Source: Zonotrichia leucophrys gambelii (taxonomy: Eukaryota > Chordata > Aves > Passeriformes > Passerellidae). From it: a stretch of DNA of 64,000 bases. Under the pieces are notes generated by a model, which did no database searches, was not told where the DNA came from, and was given only the letters and a program-made list of their open reading frames with translations. This document shows, piece by piece, positions 41,216 to 52,800 of this stretch. The DNA lies in NCBI RefSeq assembly GCF_028769735.1, contig NC_088179.1, forward strand, positions 4,957,501 through 5,021,500. Reading direction: 5' to 3'. The first letter of the stretch is position 1; every line of letters starts with the position of its first letter. The translations under genes and the position numbers were made by a program.

Positions 41216-41350
41216 TAATGAAGCACTCTGTGCCAAGGCAAGGGGGATGTTTTCTTCTGGAGAAGCAGGGCTGAGGATCAGGGCTGGGACTGGGAGAGAA
41301 GCACCAGAGAGATCCTCCCGGGTGGATTTGGTGCACGGGGGACAGAGATC

Positions 41351-41463
41351 ATCGAATCATGGAATCCCAGAATGGTTTGGGCTGGAAGGGACCTTAAATC
41401 TCATCTCACTCCAACGTGCCATGGGCAGGGGCACCTTCCACTAGGCAGGGTTGCTGTGAGCTC
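41351..41463 (-). mobile_element. CR1-type 3' fragment
   Basis: 'atcatggaatcccagaatggtttgggctggaagggaccttaaatctcatc' is the reverse complement of the CR1 terminus. Confidence 0.8.
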
Positions 41464-41729
41464 CACGTGCCACCATCCAGGCTCTCTTTGACGGCTGTCT
41501 GTCCTGGATGTGTCCCTGTGGTGGGATGTGTTCCCCCACCTCTGAGTTTGAGCAGATCCACAGCTCTTTGGAGCCAGAGCTGCTGGAAGGAGCTGTGGGA
41601 TGCAGCAGGACAGCTGTGCCAGGGCTGGCATCTCCTGATCCCCTCCCTGGAAAACCTGGGCAAGGGAGATTTCCTTCTCTGCTGCCTGAATCCAGCCTCT
41701 GGCAAAAATAGCATGGTTTTCTGCTCATG

Positions 41730-42120
41730 AAAGGAGCATCTTCTAGTCCTCCACTAGTTTTCTCTTATTATAGAAAGTTGATTTGCTCACTTTACAAAGG
41801 GAAATGTATTATGAATTTTCCCTTCATTCTCCTCCTTTTTTTTGCCCCGTTTAACAACCGATTTGTGTGTTGCATGAAAGTTACACAGTTCTTTAGATGC
41901 GTTTGCTATTTTATTTTCTTTCATTCAAAAATATGTCAGTAATCTTTTTGTTAACATGAAAGATAAAGGATTAGTAATGCAAGATGCAGTTTTCTTGTAA
42001 CCTTCTTGAAAGCAGACTATAGTTTCTTATCTGGCTCTAACATTCATTTTCCTGAAATGAAAAAAAAAAAAAAAAGAAAAAGGACTTCTTAAAATGAAAT
42101 AAACTATATTCGATTCAGAC
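41730..42120. other. AT-rich repeat-poor stretch
   Basis: No gene. It contains homeodomain-like ATTA cores and a 19-base A-run near 42060. Possibly conserved non-coding, not demonstrable here. Confidence 0.3.
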
Positions 42121-42269
42121 GAGCAGTGCCAGCAAAGGAATTTATTGCAGCTGGCAGAATGGAGCAGCTGCACTGAAGTCGTTGTGCCGCAGCACTGGGG
42201 ACCTTCCCCAGGAACAGCTCACATGGATCACTGGGCACCTGGGAAATGTTGCAGAGAAGAGAAACAACT

Positions 42270-42530
42270 GTAGAATCATGGAATCATGCAAGGGTTTAGC
42301 TTGGAAAAGGTCAATGAGATCACTGAGTCCAGCTGCTCCCCCAGCGCTGCCAAAGCCACCTTTAACGCATGTCCCCAAGTGCCATATGCACAGGGCTTTT
42401 AAATCCCTCCAGGGATGGGGACTCCCCCCTGCCCTGGCCAGCTGTGCCAGACCTGGACAGCTCTTTGCACAAAGAACCTTTCCCAATGTCCAACCTGAAC
42501 CTCTCCTGATTCAGCTTGAAACTATTTCTT
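42270..42530 (-). mobile_element. CR1-type 3' fragment
   Basis: Reverse CR1: 'gatcactgagtccagctgctccc', 'catgtccccaagtgccatatgcac', 'aaatccctccagggatggggactcc'. Confidence 0.8.
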
Positions 42531-42694
42531 ATCCTATCGAGAGCAAACCGTGTGTTGACATCATGACATCTCCCAAGATGTGCCTGTCCAGCTGACTTTG
42601 GCAGCCACCATATTTGCCTTGGGGACATCCAGGATGTCCCAAATGGGAGATGGGCCACCATTTCCTGGGCTTGGTGCACGCTGCAGATGCACAA

Positions 42695-42868
42695 AGAAGC
42701 TGCCAGGGAAGCTGTGGCTGCCCCTGGATCCCTGGAAGTGTCCAAGTCCAGGTTAGTCAGGGCTTGGACCAACCCAGGATAGTGGAAGATGTCCCCACCC
42801 ATGGCAGGAGTGGGAGAGGATGAAGTTTAAATCCCTCCCAATCCAAACCATTCTGTGACTGTGATTCC
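42695..42868 (+). mobile_element. CR1-type 3' fragment
   Basis: 'gaagctgtggctgcccctggatccctggaagtgtccaagtccaggtt' to 'taaatccctcccaatccaaaccattctgtgactgtgattcc'. It faces the fragment at 42270. Confidence 0.85.
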
Positions 42869-43159
42869 ACCATCTTCCACTCATGGCTCATGAGGAAACA
42901 GGGATTTGCTGCTCCTGAGAATTTATTTGAGCAGCATTGGGTCTCCAGGAGGTCCCACCTTGTATCACCCTACCTGTCTCGGCTCCTGTCCTCCCTGCCA
43001 GCTGGGGACAGGGCTCCTGCTTTGGGCTGTGCAGGTTGGCAGGGGCAGCCAGGGAGGAAAGGACATGGAAAAACACCAAGGAGGGGGAAAAGGAGAGATG
43101 GGGACAGTGAGAGGGGGTACCAGGGACCAGCAGATGTTTGAGAAGAAAACAGCTTAATT

Positions 43160-43212
43160 TTCGTGAAATGGTTTGGGTTAGAAGGGACTTAAAAGATCAC
43201 CTCCCTCCAAAT
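43160..43212 (-). mobile_element. Very short CR1-type end
   Basis: 'aatggtttgggttagaagggacttaaaagatcacc' only. Confidence 0.55.
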
Positions 43213-43214
43213 TT

Positions 43215-44780
43215 GATGGAGTTGATTTCTTTGTAGATACAGAGGATGAAAGGAAACTCAGGGTGAGCAGGAGCTGGTTTTCACAGCACCACAATCCTCC
43301 AGTTTGTAAAGCCAGGGTAGCAGACAGGGAACAGCACAGCCCAGGAGGAGAGGAGATCCATGTGGGGGCACCAGGATGTCCTCCTGCCCTGCCCACCCTG
43401 CTGCTGTGCCAGCCAGCCTCTCCCACCAGCCTGACAGCTCCTCAGGGGTTAAAGCCTTTCATAAACTGCTGGATTTCTGTGGCAATCAGCTAATGGGTGC
43501 TCAGCATCTAAACAAGGTATTTTCCCTCCTTCAGGTGGATTTGGTTATTATTGAGTTGGCCTGACAAGGAACCAGCATTTACAACTTTGTTTATAACCTT
43601 TGTTTTGCTCCAGAGAAACTTGATATTTTCTATTGCAGAGGGGAATGGTGATTTCTGTCCCACACAATGCAGATTGCAGGGCTTAATAATTAAATAAAAT
43701 AAAGAAAAGCATCATCCTGTGGGCTCAAATCTTTGCCTCCAGTATTTAATGGGGCTCTTGTCCTGTGTTAACAGATCTGTGGTTTCATTTGAGGGAAAAG
43801 TGTGTTTTCATATCAAAGGAGCCCCCCTGCACTGACCCAGCCTTCCCTTCCCCCTCTCTGCCCTGGCACACATGCTATTTTAATATTTCATATATTTCAT
43901 AAGCTTTTATGCTTCTAAAAGAGAAGTGAATTTGTGGAGAGTTGAGCTCTCCAGAGCTGTACTTCAGAGCTGGGAAGTAATTCAGGGTGAAGCCTGTATT
44001 AATCTCAGGTGAGAGAGATATTTAAATTCAGGCTACCAGTGTGAATATAAAATGGGGATCTCTTTACAAAAATTTCAAATTGTAATATGCAAAGCTTAAA
44101 GAAAAGAAACCCCAAGGGAACAGCTTTCTTCTAGAACATTTTGTTCCAACCATCATCTCTTTACCTTTATTTTTTTATTTAAAAAACCCTCCCTTTGCCA
44201 TTTTGTATTTTTAAATTAAATCTTTCAGTTTTTAAAATGAAATTCTTTATTGCTGGGAGATGGTGATGGGGAAGGGGGAGCAGGATGTAAGTGCCTGGCT
44301 GTGAAAAATGGTGCATGGACCCAAATTTTAGCTGGCACAGAAGGAATAGTGACCAGTGGGAAAATAAATCCCTGTTTGGTTAGTCCAAGGAATGTGGGGC
44401 CACCTTCCCACTTGGGGGATGCTGCCCAAATCTTGTTTTTGGAGAAAAATCTCTGCTTGGAGGGAGGAGAGAGGCAGCACAGCCATGTCCTTGCATCCTG
44501 GGGAGCACTGGGGTGAGCTGGTCCATCCCATCAGCGTTCTCCTTCTCCACAGATAAACCTCAGAATGGATTTATGACCCTGGCCAGTGGCCACATTCTCT
44601 GAGTGCATTTTGGCAGGAGGGGGATCACCTGCAGCTGTCTGTGCTGGGCATAATGAGCCAGAATATCCCAAATCCCATGGTAGCATTCCTGGGAGAACCC
44701 TGTGTTTGTATCCATGGCAAACACCTCTGGCTGCATAACCGACTCCCAGGTCAGGAGAACTGGTGACAGATGACATGCTA
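43215..44780. other. Intergenic, repeat-poor
   Basis: No exon supported. 43660-44250 is AT-rich and free of recognisable repeats. Confidence 0.35.
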
Positions 44781-44965
44781 TTATCAGCTCTGTCAATTAA
44801 TTAAATTATACATTATGCTTATGAGGGTGATATACTGAGCGACTCTTGATTAAGTGTTGCAATTAAGTCTTTAATTTCTATTTAATAAGTAAGTTATTAT
44901 ATGTTAATAAAAGATCAATTAGTTGCTAACAGAGCATTGATCCAGGTACAATGAGTGTGTCAGGG
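44780..44965 (+). promoter_or_regulatory. Candidate conserved AT-rich element with homeodomain cores
   Basis: Dense TAAT/ATTA cores ('gtcaattaattaaatta', 'cttgattaagtgttgcaatta', 'gatcaattagttgcta') in a sequence without repeats. Regulatory role is inferred. Confidence 0.4.
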
Positions 44966-45157
44966 AAACATCAGGGCTGACATGGAAGGGGCTGGGGGAT
45001 TTTGTGCACGACATGTGTACAATTAGGATTTTAATAAAGACAAGCTAGAGTGGGCAGGAGGCATCCAGGTGGGTTTGAGATACTGCTCCATGTGTGAAAC
45101 CTGGCTCTTCCCAGGCTGGCAGGGCTGGGACAGCCAGGACAGACCCAGACAGAGACT

Positions 45158-45545
45158 CCCAGAATGGTTTGGGTTGGGACTTTAAAGCTCATCCCATTCC
45201 ACCCCCTGCCATGGACAGGGACACCTTCCACTATCCCAGGTTGCTCCAAGCCCCATCCAAACTGGCCTTGGACACTTCCAGGGATCCAGGGGCAGCCACA
45301 GCTTCTGTGGGCAGCCTGTGCCAGGGCCTCACCCCCCTAACAGCCAAGAATTCATTCCCAATATCCCATCTAACCCTAGTGTCTGGCAGTGGGAAGCCAT
45401 TCCCCTTTGTCCTGTCGCTCCAGGCCCTTGTCCAATATCCCTCTTCAACTATCCTGGAGCCCTTTTAGGCACTGGAAGGGGCTCTGAGGCCTGCTTGGAA
45501 TCTTCTCTTCTCCAGGTTAGCACCCCCAGCTCTCTCTCCTGCCAT
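45158..45545 (-). mobile_element. CR1-type LINE 3' part
   Basis: Reverse CR1 from 'agaatggtttgggttggga' through 'gggacaccttccactatcccaggttgctccaagcc' to 'cttctcttctccaggtt'. Confidence 0.85.
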
Positions 45546-46227
45546 GTCAGTGGCAACAGATGCTTCTCCTGTGTGGGATGACCCCAAGGAAGGACCTTCC
45601 CCCAGGATGGTCTCCAAGCCAGGTGATTTATTGTTTCCTGCTCTATAAACTGTGCATCGTGGCATTTTTCCATGTGCCAGGACTCCCTTCCTCCCTTATC
45701 TGTTGCAGTGTGATTTAATGGTTTACCTCAGAACCCTGGTTCCTCCCCTGATGATCCCTCCCAGGTGTGTCAGTCACCTCTCCTTTCCCCACCTTGACCC
45801 CTGCCAAGCACTGTCTGTCAATCCTGGTATTCCAGAAGGGCATTGAGTGATTGGGCAGATACAAAAGATGCACTTTATCCCTGGGAGGACATTGGACCAT
45901 CCAGGTGTCCTTTGTCCCTTGAGATGTCCTTTCCCATACCTGGTTGGTGGGATTTCTACCCCTTCCCTCCTCCCCTCCCCCAGGTAAAAGAGCAAGCAAC
46001 CATGCGGTTCGAGGAGTTCTGTTGGAGCTGTTGCTGCATTCAGAGGCCTGGAGGCCAGAATAAAGCTCTGGATTAAAACCCTCCATCAGAGACTCCTTCC
46101 CTTCACCATCATCTTAAATCTTCTCCATCAGAGGTAAACCTGAGGAGCAGCCCCTCCATGGGAGGAAGCTCCATCCCACCACCACGGGAGCTCCTGCAGG
46201 CCTGGACTTGTCTCCAAGCACTCAGCT

Positions 46228-46395
46228 GCAACATCCAGCTGGCCAAAAGTGTCTATGGGGTGAAACACCACACACCCAGCCAGCCAAAAGTGTCTCTGGG
46301 GTGAAACACCACACACCCAGCCAGCCAAAAGTGTCTGTGGGGTGAAACACCACATCCAGCTAGCCAAAAGTGTCTCCGGGGTGAAACACCACAGT
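46228..46395. repeat. 41-bp minisatellite, four copies
   Basis: Unit 'gccaaaagtgtctctgggg' + 'tgaaacaccacacacccagcca'. The third-to-fourth junction is shortened ('cacatccagctagcc'), and the substitution after 'gtgtct' differs in every copy (a, c, g, cc). Confidence 0.9.
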
Positions 46396-46429
46396 GCCAC
46401 TATTTAGTTCAGCACCAAAGGGCCAGACA

Positions 46430-46905
46430 AGCCAAGGTATGTCCCGTCCCCAATATTGGTGATACCAATACCCATCGGAGCCTGCTGATTCCCGCTGGGA
46501 AATTCCAGGTGAGTGCAGAGCAGTGGGGAGCCTGCGGCTGAGCTTCCAGCGGGAGAGGAGGGAAGCGCTGGGCTCCAGCAGAGCCAAGATTCCAGCTGAA
46601 TATGGATGACATCATTATACGGGTGATCCTTTCAGCAACAGCGAGCCGGGTTTTAAAGTAGCGACCTACAGCATACAAATGATGGGTTTAAAGGAAATAA
46701 AAAAAGAGATGATTTGAATAGCAGACATTTAGAGAAGAAAAGCTTCCTCCCCCCCTTTCCCCATTTCTAATATCTTCCGACGGGGCAGGCGCTCTGCATT
46801 CGAAAAGAAATTAAAACACTCCTCCTAAATACACTCCAGGCAGTAACAATGGCAAAGTTAAGAAGGTTACGAGACTTAGTTGTCCCAGCAACATGTCATC
46901 AAGTT
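46430..46905. promoter_or_regulatory. Candidate conserved non-coding region
   Basis: Repeat-free sequence of mixed composition, including 'gaatatggatgacatcattatacggg', 'aagtagcgacctacagcatacaaatg' and 'cgaaaagaaattaaaacactcctcc'. CpGs are retained in otherwise AT-rich context. Conservation is inferred from texture. Confidence 0.35.
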
Positions 46906-47711
46906 GGAATGAGCAGGAAACACAGATAACGGGGAGAAGGAGGAGGGGGGGGAGGAGAGGAATAAAACCACAGGAGGAAAAAATGCCAAGAGATTGAGGA
47001 AGAAAAGGGAAACCCCTTTTTATTTGCTGTTTCGTTAGGATGAATCTGATTTTATAGTCCCTAAAAGAGGCTAAAATATAATCTCCTTTTGTGTAATGTG
47101 TGTGTTAGGAAAATGTGTCATCAGCAATTCTTCTGTACATGCCAGCAATAGTCAGAAAATTAGCAGGGATATTCAGGGCAGGCTACAAAGAAAAACAAAC
47201 AGAAGGCTCACATTTCCAGCCTGAGCTGTCATTTCAGAGCGTTTCCAACTTTTGTGTTCACATTTTTGATTGTTCCTTATGGTTTGTCTCTGCTGCAGCA
47301 GCAGAGCTTGAGGTTTCCAAAGGAAGACAAAGCAGAAGAGGAGGTTTGGGATGTGGCTGTAACTGCCTAGATAGCCCAGGGCTCTCCCAGTACTGAGGAC
47401 TTTTGTGATCAGCACTGGCAGAGGACAGAGAAAAGGAGAAAAAAGAGAAATTGGAGGCTCATCTGAGCCATAACCCCAAATTTCATCACACATGGGCCAG
47501 TTGTTGTTATTCCAGGTGCCAGCCTGGTGCTGAGGCTGTGTGGCACATCCACCCCAACTGGCTTCCATACAGTTGCAATTCCAATTTTCACAGGAGCCCA
47601 CAGGTTTTAGTGGATGTGTCTCCAAGGCCCTGTGGTGCTCATGAGTGCTCACCACTGCCAAGTGTGTTGGTTTTGGGCTCTCCAGAAGGACATGTATTCA
47701 CTTCAGGTCAA

Positions 47712-47857
47712 CATCTCCTCTTGGAAGTGTTCCAGGCCAGGTTGGATGGGGCTTGGAGCTACCTGGAATAGTGGAAGGCATCCCTGTCCATGGCAGGGGA
47801 TAAGATGGGCTATAATGTTCCTTCCAAACCATTCCATGATTCTCTGATTCCATGATA
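47712..47857 (+). mobile_element. CR1-type 3' fragment
   Basis: 'gttccaggccaggttggatggggcttggag' to 'ttccttccaaaccattccatgattctctgattcc'. Confidence 0.85.
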
Positions 47858-47869
47858 CTGATGTTTGAT

Positions 47870-48920
47870 TCCTGACCAGAGTTATTAAGCAAAACTTCAA
47901 TTAAAACAGTAATTAATCACTCAGCCTGTGGTTGTGCAGGAGGTTTGGGTGCTGCTTCCTCTACTCCCAAACAAGAGTGCACTGGAGTGGTTGGCAGCTC
48001 ATTTGAATGTAAGGGGATGATGATACTGGGAGAAATGGGGCTGAACTGGAAGAAACTTCAGCTTCAGTTCCTTGAACCAATTCCTGAGGGCAGAGCAGGG
48101 GCCTGGGGAGGAGCCCCTCCACCATCCCCCAGACTCAGCCCTCCCTGGAGAGGAATGAGGTTTGTGCTGACATGGGGAGTGAGGAGAAGATGAAAGAACA
48201 GGATGAGGGAGGATGGACTTGATGATCCCGGAGAGCTCTTCCAGCCCTGTGTCCCTAAACTGGACTGAGTAACCCAATTTTATGCACTACTTTAAAAAAT
48301 CCTGACCCATCTTTTTTGTGTGGGCTACTCCAAAACTCACAACATCCCCAAGTCCCTCAGTTACATCTGTAACCTCACACTGTGCCGTGGCTTGCTCCAT
48401 GCTGAGACATTTTTGGTGCTTGCATGTGGCATACAACTACCCAAAATGATACTGATCTCTGAAAAAAATCCCTCCTCTCTCCTTCCCATCAGTTTCTTTC
48501 ACAAATATTTATTTGTTATGTCTTTAAAAAAATTTAATTCTCTCTTGCTGTGTCTTCTTGTAGTGGATTATATTTTACAGCAAGCCTTGGTTTAGTTAAT
48601 TGATGGGGAGCTTTGCCTGTGAGGATTCTGTAATCCTTGGCATTTTATCTTTGCAATAATTGCTGTGTTTGTGATTATTTCAAAGGATTCAGGGAAAGCA
48701 CACAACAAGGAAATAACTCATCCACTCCTCTTTTGCAGCTTGTCCAGGCACCTGGGTGGGCTCCTTCTCTGCAAGGTGTTCCCTGTGCAGCAGAGAAGGA
48801 AAACCAGGGTGAAGACCTGGGGACCTGGAGCAGGCACAGCAATGTCGTGAGGTCACTGAGGGCCTTGGTGACACAGTGGTACTGAGGACTGAGAGTCATC
48901 TTTCATCGTAAGAAGCTGCC
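47870..48920. other. Intergenic, nothing recognised
   Basis: No exon or repeat family recognised; short open frames only. Confidence 0.35.
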
Positions 48921-48924
48921 TTTT

Positions 48925-49215
48925 GGTAAAACACTGGGGTGTTGGTCTCTTCTCCCAGAAAAAATTGACAGGACAAGAGGAAAAGGCCTCAGGTGGCACC
49001 AGGGGAGGTTTAGATTGGTTAGTTGGGAAAAAAATCATCCCAGAAGTGTTGTCCAGCCCTGGGACATTAGTGCAGGGCAGTGGTGGAATTCCCATCCCTG
49101 GAGGGCTTTAAAACTGTGTGGATGTGGCACTTGGGGACATTGGTAGCACTGAAGGAACAGTTGGACACGATGATCTCAGAGGGCTTTTCCAACCTTAGTG
49201 ATTCCATGATTCAAT
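48925..49215 (+). mobile_element. CR1-type LINE 3' part
   Basis: 'gacaggacaagaggaaaaggcctcagg', 'cccatccctggagggctttaaaactgtgtggatgtggcacttggggac', 'gatctcagagggcttttccaaccttagtgattccatgat'. Confidence 0.85.
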
Positions 49216-49289
49216 GGTTGACACCTTTCTGGCTTTGGGCCAACTGTGAGCCCCTGAGGGCTTGGATCTGACAGGAGGGATGGTGTGGA

Positions 49290-50185
49290 CATGCCACATG
49301 GAGGACACAGGGTGCACAGCCATGCCGGTGTTTGCTGTAGGACTTGGGGTGTGAGGCTGTGTTGGTGTTTGCTGTGGGATGTCAGGAACAGGGCCACACT
49401 GGTGTTCACCAGGGAATGTTGAATACATGGCCACATTAATAGTGGCCTTCGGCCACTGGATGTGAGGCCAAACTGGAATTCACCATGAGACACTGGGGAT
49501 GAAACCACACTGATATGGTGTTTGCTGTGTGAGGCCACACTGGTGTTGGCTGTGGGTGATCAGACATGAGGCCACACTGGTATTTTCATGGCGTGCTCGA
49601 CATGGGACCATGTCTGGTGGCTGTGGGATGGCTGTGGGATGGCTGTGGGACATCAGGAGTGAGGCCACACTGGCATTGGCCAGGGGACATTGGACATGAG
49701 GCTACAGTGGTGCTGGCAGTGGGACATTGAGGATGAAACCACATTGGTGTTGGCCATAGGACTCAAGGTCTCATTGGTTTTGGCTGTGGGACCTTGGATA
49801 CGAGTGTTGGGTGTGAGGCCACACTGGTCTTTGCTGTGAGACAGCTGGGCACAAAACCACACTGGTGTTGGCTGTGGGTTGTTGAGGATGAAACCACACT
49901 GGCCCTAAGGCCACTCTGGTGCTGGCTGGGGGACACTGGACACAAGGCCAGAGTGGTGTGGGCCATGGGACACTGGGGATGAAATCACTCTGGCCATAAG
50001 GCCACAGTGGTGTAGGCCATGGGAGTCTGGACACAAGGCCACGGTGGTGTAGGCCATGGGACACTGGACACCAGGCCACAGTGGTGTAGGCTATGGGACA
50101 CTGGACACAAGGCCACAGTGTTGTAGGCCATGGGACACTGGGGATGAAACCATGCTGGTGCTGACCATGGTACATGGCCATGAGG
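49290..50185. repeat. Degenerate 37-bp minisatellite, about 0.9 kb
   Basis: Best-preserved units at 50015-50150: 'ggccatgggacactggacac' + 'aaggccacagtggtgta'. To the left the units degenerate into 'gaggccacactggtgttggctgtgggac' variants with 'gatgaaacc' spacers. Because 37 is not a multiple of 3, three peptide phases alternate in the long minus-strand open frame, which argues against coding. Confidence 0.9.
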
Positions 50186-51263
50186 CCCCGCTGGCATTTC
50201 TGTGGGGCTCTGTCCAGGCTGCCACGCTGGTGCTGTTTGCCAGCTGGCCACTGGAGGCTGCTGCTGTCTTTGCAGTCACCGGCAGCTGCCTGAGGTCCCG
50301 AAGCACCCTCGGAGCTCTGCCCGGCCAGCACGGCTGGACAGGAGGCTGAGGCTCCTGGTGCTCCCCACCAGCCCGAGGCTGAGCTGGGAAACATTCTCCT
50401 CCCTTGTCTTTCTGTCCTCCATAGCAAGAAGGGCAAGAAGCTGGCTAGGGATCTTGGGCTCCTGGGAAGGAGGAGGCATTTCTGTGCCACACTTTGAAGC
50501 AGGATGATCTTCCAAGCTCTCAGTGCCCAGGTGTGTTTTTAATAAGGAATAGAGACTTTTCAATGCTCTCCGTGCATTTTCATAGATTTAGAAGCTGATT
50601 AAAAGGGAGCCAGCCCTGGTATCGTGGACAGCCCTGGCATAAAGCCGGAGCCCTGAGTGTGCTGATGCCTCTTGACTGCTCTGAGCAGGTTCACCTGGGA
50701 CCCTGCCCCACACACACCCAGCTGCCCATGGAATCAAGAACTCCATTTAAGCCCAGACCTGGGTGTTTGCTCCTGGCAAAGGCCCTGCTGCAAGTCTGCT
50801 TGCCACCAGCCTTGCCTTTCTCCTGGGTAGGGCTGGAATGTATGCTGGGTTTAGCTTGTCTTTATCCCATTTTTTGAGGGGACTCTTGGGGTGGGCTTTG
50901 GGCTGGTCCAGCCCCTTGTTGTGTAAGGTGTCCATTGCCAGCACTGGGTGAGCTCTGTGGGTGCTGAGGGGCTGTGCCAGGGTTGGTGAGGGCACTGCTT
51001 GTTCTGGGATCACCCTTGGCTTCCAGCTCATCCCACCTTGGACAGTAGTGGAGCTTCCTGCTGTGTGGTACCGGTGCAACCTTGTTGGAATGGCCCTGCT
51101 GTGTGTGACTTGCTGGTTGTCAAACTAAGGGCTTCCCAGTACTTTGAAATTTATGGATGAAAAACATAATCCAGATGGGACATGCTCTGAATGCAACTAA
51201 ATTTAAAGCTTGGGTGTGAAGCAAATTCGATTGGTTTTTATTGTTGGATATCCAACCATAAAG

Positions 51264-51482
51264 TCATGGAATGGTTTGGGTTGGAAGGGACCTTAAAAAT
51301 CATCCTATCCGGTCCCTCCACCTGTTATGGGCAAGGGACACTTTTCACTATACCAGGTTTCTCCAAACCCTTCCAACTTGGCTTTGGACACTTCCAGGGA
51401 TGGGGCAGCCACAGCTTCTCTGGGCACCCTGTGCTAGGGCCTCACTTCCCTCACAGGGAAGAATTTCTTCCTAATATCCGAT
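51264..51482 (-). mobile_element. CR1-type LINE 3' part
   Basis: 'catggaatggtttgggttggaagggaccttaaaaatcatcc', then 'ctataccaggtttctccaaaccc', then 'ctctgggcaccctgtgctagggcc'. Confidence 0.85.
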
Positions 51483-51986
51483 CCAAATACCTCTTAGTTT
51501 AAAACATGGAGTGACCTGACTTCTCCTGTGGACATGGTGTCACTTTCATGATCAGCTTTCATGATCCAGCTGCTTTTTGCAAATGCATTATGCAAAATCT
51601 GATACTTTTGGTGAGTCCCATGGGAAACAGAGGCCATCTGAGTTATGTGGTGTTGTCTGGAGAAGGATGAAGATGTTGTCTGGAGAAGGATGACTTCTGC
51701 TGTCCTGTTTTTTAAGAGCTTCCAAGGATTTGGTGAGTGGAGAGCAGGCAAATAATAAAAAAATCACAGGATATGTTTCAGCCATAGAGGTAGAAATGTC
51801 CTGAAAAGATTGTGTAGCTTGTCAGGGTGCCGGGAATGTGCATTTACCTGCTTGGCTCTTGGGATGGTGGGAGGCACAGCTTCCCTGAAAGATGGCAGTA
51901 CACATACTATATTTAAGAAAAACTCTTCCATACTTCTCCCTGTTCTAACTGGGGTTTTGGTGGCTTCATTTGAGTCAGTTCTCTGT

Positions 51987-52027
51987 TTTTTTTTTTGGTT
52001 TTTTTTTTTTTTTTTTTTTTTTTTTTG
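51987..52027. repeat. Poly-T tract
   Basis: About 40 bases of almost pure T broken by one GG; poly-A on the minus strand. No retrogene body was recognised beside it. Confidence 0.9.
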
Positions 52028-52739
52028 CCTGTTATAATTTGCTAAAGCCCTCGGAAAACTCCTTAAGTTACAGATCTCATGATGAAATTGTTTTAGTGTA
52101 TGGGGTCTGCCATGCTCCAGCAATCACAGGTGATGTTTCTCACCTTCTCCAGGTGTCCTGACCATCCTCCCAAGCTCTGCCTCATCTTGGTGTGATGTGC
52201 ATCAGCTCTTTCATGCCTTTGTCTGGGTGTGGGGGTGGCTGTGATCTCTGTGCTGGCACTGGGGGGCAGTGGGATGTGGAGTCTCCCCCAAGCCCTGTGT
52301 GAGGCAGAACTGTGCAGGATTGAGAGCTCAGGGCACAGGAGGGAGCCTTCATCAGCCTGAGGAGACTGGATTAGCTCCTGGAGATGCCTAGGGGGTCGTT
52401 GCTCTCCTGCTGCTGCTTCATAAGCTTGCTCCTGGTGCTAAATCCAGGGAAGTGTCATGATTGCAAGAGTCGAGCTCTGCTTGATCAGTTCCCAAGGCTG
52501 GCTGCTGAATTCCTGTGTTTTCCTAAACCTGTAAGGGCTGGAATTGCTCATGATGCTCCTGAGTTTAAGACCTGCCTAACATTGGGCATTGAAATCAGCT
52601 TCTGCCCCTGGAAGAAAGGAATATCAAGGTTATCTTTGGGACCTAATCCTCAGGATCACCTCCCTGTAATGTTGGCTCCAGGGAAAGAGGTTGAATCAAT
52701 TGCTGGGCAGAGATCCTACAGCTCTACATGAGACCAACA

Positions 52740-52800
52740 AACACAGACTCACAGAGACTGGAAACCCCTTCCAAGATCATTGTGTCCAACCAATGGCCCT
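52740..52800 (-). mobile_element. Short CR1-type end
   Basis: 'agactcacagagactggaaaccccttccaagatcattgtgtccaaccaatgg' resembles a reverse CR1 terminus. Confidence 0.55.

Noticed and set aside
49771..50490. 239-codon minus-strand open frame with repeated Pro-Trp-Pro-Thr peptides
   Set aside because: It is the translation of a 37-bp minisatellite whose phase shifts at every unit.
52384..52731. 115-codon frame starting with a signal-peptide-like stretch
   Set aside because: Tempting hydrophobic N-terminus, but no homology recognised, no promoter or poly(A) pairing, and one such frame is expected by chance in 64 kb.
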